A DNA stretch of 64,000 nt from Paracoccaceae bacterium (GTDB taxonomy: Bacteria; Pseudomonadota; Alphaproteobacteria; Rhodobacterales; Rhodobacteraceae): contig WGNF01000003.1 of NCBI GenBank assembly GCA_016124615.1, forward strand, positions 62,001-126,000, written 5' to 3'. Each line of letters opens with the position of its first letter. Within the stretch, counting starts at the first letter, position 1. Both the position numbers and the translations under genes were made by a program. Below the pieces are notes generated by a model that saw only the letters and a list, made by a program, of their open reading frames with translations, searched no databases and had not been told where the DNA came from. Positions 57,839 through 64,000 of this stretch are shown one piece after another.

Positions 57839-59038
57839 TCAGCCGATCACGTCGATCATCGCGGCGATGGCACCCCTTGTCGGCACATCGCGCATCGGGC
57901 TGAGGAACTCGGGCCAGCTTGACAGCTTCACCGCCACCGCGTTGTGCGCCAGGTCGATGTAGATCAGCTGCCCGAACACGCCGCGCGCCAGCAACAGCGA
58001 GGCGTCGCGGTTGCCCAGCCACGTCATGTTGCGATAGCCGCCCTCGGGCAGGGTGGCGCGCGCCTCGGGCGGGAATTCGGCGCCGTTGCGGGTGCGGGTC
58101 GCGGCCAGCCAGCCGGGCGGCACAATGTCACCGCTCAGGAACAGCTGACCGAAGCGGGCATAGTCGCGCAAGGTGGCGTTGAAGCCGCCATCGGCCAGCG
58201 CATAGCCCGCCGGATCGACGGTGAAGCAGGCGCTTTCCTCGGCGCCCATCGGCTGCCAAAGCTCCTCAGAGACCAGTTGCGGCAGCCGCTTGCCGGCGAC
58301 GCGCTCCATGCAGAAGGCCAGCACGTCGGTTTCGATCGAGCGGTATTCGAACCGCGCGCCATGCGGGCGCACCTGATCCTTCAGGCTCAGGATCAATTCC
58401 CAGACATGGCCGGGCCAGACAAAGGCCGGGTCGGCACCGGGCGGCGGCGGCTTCCAGCCGCTGGCCACATCCAGCTGCCCCATTTCCGAGGTCGGGTTGG
58501 TATAGGTCTCGTCGAAGCGCACGCCGGTGGTCATGTCCAGCACATGTTGCAGCGCGGCCCCGGCCCAGCCGGTGGCGGCCAGTTCGGGCAGGTAATCCGT
58601 CACCGGGGCGGCGGGGTCCAGAAGCCCGCGCGCGATCAGGCGGCCCGCCACCGCGCCAGTGATGGTCTTGGCGACCGACTGCGACAGGTGCAGGCTGCGC
58701 GGGCCCATGCCGTTGAAATACTGTTCCACCACCACCCGGCCGTCCTGCATCAGAAGGAAGCCGTCGGTATAGGTGTCATCCAGCAGCCGCGACAGCGGCC
58801 CGCGCCCGCCGCCGACCTGCGGCACGTCAAGATCGTCCAGATTGCGCTCGGCCCGCGCCAGCGGCGCCACCGGCCCGGCGCCACGCCAGACCTCGGCCGT
58901 GGGCTGCACCTCGCGGATGTGCTGAAAGCTCCAGCGGTTCCACGGCGCGCGGTCCCATTCCAGACGCGGCGGCACAAGGCTGGGCGGGGCGCCTGCCATG
59001 ATCGGCGGGCGCGGGTCGGAATTGCGGTAGGGGTCCAT
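57839..59038 (-). CDS. Class C beta-lactamase-fold serine hydrolase
   Basis: 399 residues from ATG 59038 (GAGG 9 nt before), preferred to 59050. The nucleophile motif SxxK is in HLSQSVAKTITG near residue 124; the second motif YxS reads EYRSIETD near 220; a later region gives the third-motif loop. Family: esterase/D-aminopeptidase-like beta-lactamase-related enzymes that cleave esters or amides. No signal peptide, so cytoplasmic. It follows potD on the same strand after a terminator-like hairpin and may be separately expressed. Confidence 0.82.
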   Translation of the reverse strand: MDPYRNSDPRPPIMAGAPPSLVPPRLEWDRAPWNRWSFQHIREVQPTAEVWRGAGPVAPLARAERNLDDLDVPQVGGGRGPLSRLLDDTYTDGFLLMQDGRVVVEQYFNGMGPRSLHLSQSVAKTITGAVAGRLIARGLLDPAAPVTDYLPELAATGWAGAALQHVLDMTTGVRFDETYTNPTSEMGQLDVASGWKPPPPGADPAFVWPGHVWELILSLKDQVRPHGARFEYRSIETDVLAFCMERVAGKRLPQLVSEELWQPMGAEESACFTVDPAGYALADGGFNATLRDYARFGQLFLSGDIVPPGWLAATRTRNGAEFPPEARATLPEGGYRNMTWLGNRDASLLLARGVFGQLIYIDLAHNAVAVKLSSWPEFLSPMRDVPTRGAIAAMIDVIG

Positions 59039-59057
59039 GCACGGCCTCAAAGGGAAA

Positions 59058-59079
59058 CGGGGGGCCCGAAGGCCCCCCG
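59058..59079 (-). terminator. Terminator-like hairpin after potD
   Basis: CGGGGGGCC (59058-59066) pairs with GGCCCCCCG (59071-59079), loop CGAA. On the minus strand it is followed by GTTTCCCTTTG, a weak U-rich tail. It begins 5 nt after the potD stop. Confidence 0.6.
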
Positions 59080-59084
59080 CGGGA

Positions 59085-60116
59085 TTACTTGCGCAGGTTG
59101 GTCCAGATCTTGTTGTAGATGTCGACCACGTCCGGCGGGCAGGGCGGCACGAATTCGGGCGTCGGCGATCCCGCGGGCGGGGTCACTTCCGGCGCGGTCG
59201 CGAATTCGGCGGGCAGGAACTTCAGGCTGCCTTCGATGCCGTTGTTGTAGCCCGCGAATTCCGAAATCAGCGCGGCGTTTTCCGGATCCATGATGAAGTT
59301 CTGGAACAGCTTGGCGTTGTCGAGGTTCTTTGCACCTTTCAGCACCGCCACGTTGTCCATCCAGCCCTCGATGCCTTCCTTCGGATAGGCATAGGCCACC
59401 GTCGGCATCTTCTGCCGCATCCGGTAGGCCGCGCCGTTCCACGTCTGCGTCACGATCACGTCGCCCGAGGTCATCTTGGTGATCGTGTCATAGCTGAAGG
59501 TCTTCCAGTCGGCCTTGGCCTTCAGCAGCAGGTCGTTGACCTTCTTCAGCGCGTCCTTGTCGGCACCGCAGCGCGGCAGGCCCAGATAACGCTCGGCGGC
59601 GTGGATCACCGAGTTTTCATCGTCCAGCACGTTGATCTGGCCCTTCAGTTCGGCCGGCGTGTCGAACAGGATCGCGTAGGTGTTGATGTCGCCCTTGTAC
59701 TTGGCGGTATCCACCGCGAAGGCGGTGGTGCCGAACTGCCACGGCACCGAGTAGTGGCGGCCGTTATCCCAGTAGACGCCGACATATTCCGGCTTCACGT
59801 TCTTGAAGTTCGACATCTGGTCGGGCTCGGTCTTTTCCAGCAGACCTTCATCGACCATGATCTTCACGGTGTAGTCGGACGGCACCACAATGTCGTAGCC
59901 CGAATTGCCCGCGCGCACCTTCGACAGCATGGTTTCGTTGCTGTCATAGTCGTCAAGCGTGACCTTGATGTTGTACTGCTTCTCGAACTTGTCGATCAGC
60001 TTGGGGTTGGTGTAGTCGCCCCAGTTGTAGATGTGCAACTCGCCATCCGCGAAGGCGGGCAGCGCCACCGCCATCGCGGCGGTTGCCATCAATGCAGCCA
60101 TCAGTCCTTTTTTCAT
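59085..60116 (-). CDS. Polyamine-type ABC transporter, periplasmic binding protein (PotD/PotF-like)
   Basis: 343 residues. Signal peptide MKKGLMAALMATAAMAVALP with cleavage after AFA near residue 23. The mature protein ELHIYNWGDYTNPKLIDKFE and GYDIVVPSDYTVKIMVDEGL are typical of spermidine/putrescine-binding proteins. Binds a polyamine or related cation (choline-like amines are possible). Fourth gene of the ABC operon potA-B-C-D. Confidence 0.87.
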   Translation of the reverse strand: MKKGLMAALMATAAMAVALPAFADGELHIYNWGDYTNPKLIDKFEKQYNIKVTLDDYDSNETMLSKVRAGNSGYDIVVPSDYTVKIMVDEGLLEKTEPDQMSNFKNVKPEYVGVYWDNGRHYSVPWQFGTTAFAVDTAKYKGDINTYAILFDTPAELKGQINVLDDENSVIHAAERYLGLPRCGADKDALKKVNDLLLKAKADWKTFSYDTITKMTSGDVIVTQTWNGAAYRMRQKMPTVAYAYPKEGIEGWMDNVAVLKGAKNLDNAKLFQNFIMDPENAALISEFAGYNNGIEGSLKFLPAEFATAPEVTPPAGSPTPEFVPPCPPDVVDIYNKIWTNLRK

Positions 60117-60150
60117 TGTCTTCTCCTCTGTTGGTCTTCGGCTTCTTGGT

Positions 60151-60200
60151 TCAGCGGCGCTTGCGCGCGATCAGGTCAGCGGCGCTTGCGCGCGATCAGG
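60151..60200 (-). repeat. Perfect 25-bp tandem duplication over the potC stop codon
   Basis: The last 25 bases of the permease gene, including its stop codon (60176-60200), are repeated without change immediately downstream (60151-60175). The downstream copy is untranslated. It looks like a recent tandem duplication. Confidence 0.95.
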
Positions 60201-60988
60201 AACGAAATTGCCACGACGATGATCGAGACCATCAGCAGGATGGTCGAAATCGCGTTGATCTCGGGTGTCATCGGGCGGCGGATCTGGTTCCAGATGTACA
60301 GCGGCAGGGTGGTCTGGCCGGGGCCCGCCACCAGCTGCGTGATGGTGAAGTCGTCGAAGGACACGATGAAGGCCAGCGCCATGCCCGACAGGATGCCCGG
60401 CACCAAGAGCGGCAGCGTGACGCGCCGGAAGGCGTGCCAGGGCGTGGCGTAAAGATCGGCGGCGGCCTGTTCCAGCGTCAGGTCCATATCCTCCAGCCGG
60501 GCACGGATCGGCATGTAGGCGAAGGGGATGCAGAACACCGAATGCGCGATGATCAGGTTGCCGATGCCAAGGTTGATGCCCAGCTTGCCCGCCACCAGCG
60601 CGAAGAAGCTGAGCGTGGCGATCGCGGTCACGATCTCGGGCACCATCAGCGGCAGGTTGATCACCATGAAGGCGGTCATCAACCCCTTCCACGGCTTCAC
60701 CCGCGTCATGCCGATCGCGGCCAGCGTCGCGGTGACGGTCGAAACGATGGTGGCGGTGATCGCGATGATCATCGTGTTCTTCGCCGCCGAGTGGAAATCG
60801 TCATTGGCGATGGCGGTGCCGTACCAGTGCAGGCTGACGCCTTCCCAATGCGTCACGATGCTGCCGCTGTTGAACGAGAAGATCATCAGGATCAGGATCG
60901 GCGCGTAAAGCACGAACAGGCAAAAGAGCGCCACGCCGCGAAAGCCGGGCTGTTCCTTGGTGTCCAGGGGCGCGCGGGTCTTAGCCAT
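60176..60988 (-). CDS. Polyamine-type ABC transporter permease (PotC-like)
   Basis: 270 residues, six membrane segments starting GVALFCLFVLYAPILILMIF; EAA loop AAADLYATPWHAFRRVTLPLLVPG near residue 170. Ends FLIARKRR, the region duplicated downstream. Overlaps the PotB-like gene by 8 nt. Inner-membrane partner of the PotB-like permease. Confidence 0.9.
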   Translation of the reverse strand: MAKTRAPLDTKEQPGFRGVALFCLFVLYAPILILMIFSFNSGSIVTHWEGVSLHWYGTAIANDDFHSAAKNTMIIAITATIVSTVTATLAAIGMTRVKPWKGLMTAFMVINLPLMVPEIVTAIATLSFFALVAGKLGINLGIGNLIIAHSVFCIPFAYMPIRARLEDMDLTLEQAAADLYATPWHAFRRVTLPLLVPGILSGMALAFIVSFDDFTITQLVAGPGQTTLPLYIWNQIRRPMTPEINAISTILLMVSIIVVAISFLIARKRR

Positions 60989-61907
60989 TCTTCGTCCCCC
61001 GCGTCGTCGCCCGGACGTAGAAGAACAGCGCCACCAGCACCGCCGCCATCAGGATCAGCGCCTGCGACGAGCCCAGCGGCCAGTTCCGCCCTGATCCGAA
61101 CTGCTGCGCGATCAGGTCGCCGATCATCAGGTGCGTGCCACCGCCCAGGATCAGCGGCGTCACATAGGCGCCCAGCGTCGGGATGAAGACCAGCAGGCTG
61201 CCCGCCACGATGCCCGGCATCGACATCGGGATGATGATGCGCCACAGCACCTGCCGCCGGGTGGCGTAAAGGTCGTAAGCCGCCTCGACCAGACGGAAAT
61301 CGAGCTTTTCAAGGCTGGCGTAAAGCGGCAGCACCATGAAGGGCAGGAAGCTGTAAAGAAGCCCCAGCACGATGGCGAAGTTGGTGTAGAGCAGCGTGAT
61401 CGGCTTGTCGATGATGTGCAGCGACATCAGCGTGATGTTGATCAGCCCCTCGTCGCGGATGATGAACATGATCGCCAGCGTGCGCACCAGCAGGTTCGAC
61501 CAGAACGGGATGGTGATCAGCAGCACCCACCAGTTGCGCTGCGCCGGGGGCCGGGTCGCCATGAAATAGGCGGTTGGAAAGCCAAGGCCGAGGCAGACCA
61601 CGGTCGTGACCACCGCGAAGACGAAGGATCGGAAGTAGATCAGCAGGAAGGCCGGCGAAAACTCCAGCGCGTCGGAGAAGATGTCGCGCTGGAACAGGAA
61701 ATTCAGGTAGGCGTCGGTCGAGAACTTCCACAGCACGCCGCCATAGGGGGCGGGGGCAAGGAAGGAATAGACCAGCACGATCAGCAAGGGCACGATGCCG
61801 AACAGCGCCACGATCAGCACCGCGGGGCTGGCCAGCAGCCGGTTCTTGCGCGCCGCCGTCTGGTGCGCTTCGGCCTCGAAATCCGGCGGGGCGGGGATGT
61901 TGGTCAT
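60981..61907 (-). CDS. Polyamine-type ABC transporter permease (PotB-like)
   Basis: 308 residues with six membrane segments beginning LLASPAVLIVALFGIVPLLIV. The EAA loop is AAYDLYATRRQVLWRIIIPMSMPG near residue 215. Overlaps the downstream permease gene and starts 2 nt after the ATPase gene, so the operon is tightly packed. Confidence 0.9.
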   Translation of the reverse strand: MTNIPAPPDFEAEAHQTAARKNRLLASPAVLIVALFGIVPLLIVLVYSFLAPAPYGGVLWKFSTDAYLNFLFQRDIFSDALEFSPAFLLIYFRSFVFAVVTTVVCLGLGFPTAYFMATRPPAQRNWWVLLITIPFWSNLLVRTLAIMFIIRDEGLINITLMSLHIIDKPITLLYTNFAIVLGLLYSFLPFMVLPLYASLEKLDFRLVEAAYDLYATRRQVLWRIIIPMSMPGIVAGSLLVFIPTLGAYVTPLILGGGTHLMIGDLIAQQFGSGRNWPLGSSQALILMAAVLVALFFYVRATTRGTKNG

Positions 61908-61909
61908 CC

Positions 61910-63007
61910 TCAGTCCCTCAGAACGCGGGCGGCGCCGTCATCGACCCGGACGCCGACGCGGGCCCCGGTGTCGAACACCTGCGCGCCGCGGCTGTTCTGG
62001 CGGCGCACCATGAACTCTTCGCCGCCGTCGAGGGTGACGTAGTAATGCGTGTCGGTGCCGAAATAGACCACGTTCGATACGGTTCCGGCGAAGGCTTCCG
62101 CGCCGCTGGGCGCCACCACCTCGGCGTGTTCGGGGCGGATCACCACGGTCGCGCGACCCTTGGGTGCGAACCCGTCCGGCACGCCCGCCGAAACGGTGGC
62201 CCCGGCGCCCAGCCGCACGCTGGCGCTGGCGCCGTCCACCGCCAGAACCTCGCCTTCCAGAAAGTTGGTCTCGCCGATGAAATTCGCCACGAAGCGCTCC
62301 GATGGCTTGTCATAGATCTCGTGCGCCGAACCGATTTGCAGCACATGGCCCTTCGACATCACCGCGATGCGGTCCGACATCGTCAGCGCCTCTTCCTGAT
62401 CGTGGGTGACGAAGATGAAGGTGATGCCGGTTTCATGCTGCAACCGCTTCAGTTCCAGCTGCATTTCCTTGCGCAGCTTGTAATCGAGCGCGCTCAGCGG
62501 CTCATCCAGCAGCAGCACTTTCGGCTGCGGCGCCAGCGCACGGGCAAGCGCCACGCGCTGTTGCTGGCCGCCCGAGATCTGGCTGGTCTTGCGGTTCTTC
62601 AGCTCTTCCATGCGGACGAGCTTCAGCATCGTATCCACCCGCGCCGCCGTTTCGGCCTTGGGGCGGCCCAGCATTTCAAGGCCGAAGCCGATGTTCTGCC
62701 CCACCGTCATGTGCGGAAACAGCGCGTAGTTCTGGAACACCGTGTTGATCGGCCGCTTGTAGGGCGGCAGGCGGGCGATATCCTCGCCGTAAAGCCGGAT
62801 CTCGCCGGTGGTCGGGTAGTCGAACCCGGCGATCAGCCGCAGCAGCGTGGTCTTGCCGCAGCCCGAGGGGCCAAGCAGCGTGAAGAACTCGTTGGCGCGA
62901 ATGTCGATCTCGACTTCGGCAAGCGCGGTGACGCGGTCTTCCCCGGTGCCAAAGACCTTGCTGACCTGTCGAATGGCGATTGCAGACGTATCCGGCTCAT
63001 CCCGCAC
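61910..63007 (-). CDS. Polyamine-type ABC transporter ATP-binding protein (PotA-like)
   Basis: 365 residues from GTG 63007 (AGGGA about 10 nt upstream). Walker [21 protein letters not shown], signature [17 protein letters not shown], Walker [13 protein letters not shown], and H-loop [10 protein letters not shown], then a TOBE domain (about 285-365). First gene of potA-B-C-D. It lies 209 bp downstream of the M24-family gene on the same strand, so it may share its promoter. Confidence 0.93.
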   Translation of the reverse strand: MRDEPDTSAIAIRQVSKVFGTGEDRVTALAEVEIDIRANEFFTLLGPSGCGKTTLLRLIAGFDYPTTGEIRLYGEDIARLPPYKRPINTVFQNYALFPHMTVGQNIGFGLEMLGRPKAETAARVDTMLKLVRMEELKNRKTSQISGGQQQRVALARALAPQPKVLLLDEPLSALDYKLRKEMQLELKRLQHETGITFIFVTHDQEEALTMSDRIAVMSKGHVLQIGSAHEIYDKPSERFVANFIGETNFLEGEVLAVDGASASVRLGAGATVSAGVPDGFAPKGRATVVIRPEHAEVVAPSGAEAFAGTVSNVVYFGTDTHYYVTLDGGEEFMVRRQNSRGAQVFDTGARVGVRVDDGAARVLRD

Positions 63008-63216
63008 GTTTCACTATCCCTGTCTTTGACCCGGCTGATCCGGGTGCTGTGGCTCTGGGCGCGGGTCGGGCCCGCGCGTGGCTCTTTGTAGCCGCAAGCT
63101 TATTGAACGCGGATTCAAAAGCAACCCGCGCCTTGGATGTTTTCCCTTGGGTGGAGATTTTTTCCAGCAACGCACGGGCTGCGCCCGCTTTTTCGGCGCC
63201 TCCTGCGCCGCCACCG

Positions 63217-64000
63217 TCACGCCGCCCCGGTCAGCCGCGGGTCGAACGGATAGCGCGTCAGCGTCTCGAAGCCGGTTTCGGTGATCAGCACCTGATCCTC
63301 CAGCTTGATCGAGAAGTCGCCGCCTTCCGGCGACACCAGCGCCTCGACGCAAAGCACCATGCCGGGTTCCAGCGCCACGTCGAACGCGCCCTCGACCCAG
63401 GCATCGGGGTAGGGGACAAAGGGCCATTCGTCGCAAAGCCCGACGCCGTGCATCTTGCAGGAATACTTCTGCGCCCAGTAGTTCGGGTCCAGCTGGTGGC
63501 CGCCATGCGTCAACTCGCGCACCGTGACACCGGGTTTCAGCAGCGACCGGTTCACCTCGATATGGTCCATCGCGTGATGCATGGCCGACACCATCGCGTT
63601 GGTCGGGCGGGCGTCGCCCACCCACCAGCTGCGCGAGATGTCGATGCAGATGCCGTAGGCGCCGATCAGGTCGGTGTCGAAGGCGACGATCTCGTTATTC
63701 TGGATGATCCGCGGCCCGCATTCCTGAAACCACGGATTGGTGCGGGGGCCCGAGGCCAGAAGCCGCGTCTCGATCCATTCGCCGCCGCGGCGGATATTGC
63801 CTGCGTGCAGTTCCGCCCAGACGTCATCCTCGGACATGCCGCCCCGCGGGATGCCGTCGCGCGCCGCTGCCTCCATTTCGGCAATCGCCGCCTCGCAGGC
63901 GTGGTGGGCGCAACGCATGGCAAGGATCTCGTCGGGCCCCTTGATGGCGCGGGTGCGTTCGGTGACTTCCTCACCCTCCAGCACCTCGAACCCGGCGCGT
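63217..64000 (-). CDS. M24-fold protein, DddP-like (possible DMSP lyase), C-terminal part
   Basis: The frame stays open past the window edge; only ~261 C-terminal residues are seen, and the GTG at 63984 is internal. The pita-bread M24 metal set is complete: FDTDLIGAYGICIDISR (D, D+2, D+12), KMHGVGLCDEW (H), VLCVEALV (E) and IKLEDQVLI (E). Spacing between these residues (2, 10, 64, 35 and 15) equals the D295-D297-D307-H371-E406-E421 ligand set I remember for the DMSP lyase DddP. GEWIETRLLASGPRTNPWFQ also looks DddP-like. Alternatives are ectoine hydrolase or creatinase-like amidohydrolases. Reaction if DddP: DMSP to DMS and acrylate. Confidence 0.6.
   Translation of the reverse strand, partial: RAGFEVLEGEEVTERTRAIKGPDEILAMRCAHHACEAAIAEMEAAARDGIPRGGMSEDDVWAELHAGNIRRGGEWIETRLLASGPRTNPWFQECGPRIIQNNEIVAFDTDLIGAYGICIDISRSWWVGDARPTNAMVSAMHHAMDHIEVNRSLLKPGVTVRELTHGGHQLDPNYWAQKYSCKMHGVGLCDEWPFVPYPDAWVEGAFDVALEPGMVLCVEALVSPEGGDFSIKLEDQVLITETGFETLTRYPFDPRLTGAA

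Noticed and set aside
54268-57903. 1211-codon plus-strand open frame opposite the TPR and hydrolase-OsmC genes
   Set aside because: The opposite strand has regular TPR repeats and catalytic motifs. The long open frame is a by-product of the repeated codons.

Overview
The window reads as a chromosomal segment from a GC-rich alphaproteobacterium of the family Rhodobacteraceae (Rhodobacter/Gemmobacter-like). Evidence: strong G/C preference at third codon positions; a CckA-type hybrid kinase with a CtrA box; a single-cysteine DksA and a single-cysteine IscR of the kind known from Rhodobacter; a GTTC-N7-GTTC LexA box upstream of uvrA; and three copies of a GC hairpin followed by a CCCCCGAGGATATTTG-like tail in intergenic spaces. 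I see no phage, insertion sequence or CRISPR array. Genes fill almost the whole window; the only long stretch without a gene is 16263-17287.

Layout. 1-5300: alpha-glucoside uptake operon aglE(partial)-F-G-A-K. 5454-9506: a small basic protein, a ureohydrolase with a LysR regulator, a divergent phytanoyl-CoA dioxygenase-like gene and a TDT/SLAC1 membrane protein. 9585-14687: guaB, an RsmB-like rRNA methyltransferase and cckA. 14908-18592 (minus): a MoxR ATPase, a GNAT acetyltransferase, a decayed tandem array made from the 3' end of that acetyltransferase gene, a 54-residue membrane protein and a CoxE-type VWA protein. 18772-26832: dksA, FAD monooxygenase, Lrp regulator, class II amidotransferase, typA/bipA, icd, an HD phosphohydrolase and an alpha/beta hydrolase. 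26992-35863: the iron-sulfur operon iscR - compact cysteine desulfurase - sufB - two methyltransferase-like genes - sufC - sufD - two small membrane proteins - sufS, followed by tRNA-Arg(CCG). 36078-46068: bcp, AsmA-like giant protein, queA, two MFS transporters, DUF924 protein, lpdA, rhodanese. 46343-57750: uvrA, PfkB kinase, bioY, methyltransferases including rlmJ, MFS transporter, TPR protein, hydrolase-OsmC fusion. 57839-64000 (minus): serine hydrolase, polyamine-type ABC transporter (potA-B-C-D order) and the C-terminal part of an M24-fold protein whose metal-ligand spacing matches the DMSP lyase DddP.

What stands out. (1) Downstream of the GNAT gene stop codon lie at least three degenerate copies of its last ~90 nt plus downstream sequence, in tandem with a 170-210 bp period; reading-frame remnants of the acetyltransferase C-terminus remain visible. 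A smaller, perfect 25-bp version of stop-codon-proximal tandem duplication sits at the end of potC. (2) cckA has a perfect CtrA box 51 bp before its GTG start, and a 13-bp perfect inverted repeat whose right arm covers the Shine-Dalgarno and start codon while the left arm lies upstream of the CtrA box. Read-through mRNA from rsmB could therefore be translationally closed, whereas mRNA from the CtrA-type promoter would be open. (3) The suf operon carries two embedded methyltransferase-like genes and an iron-control-type palindrome plus promoter-like elements inside the desulfurase gene, ahead of sufB.
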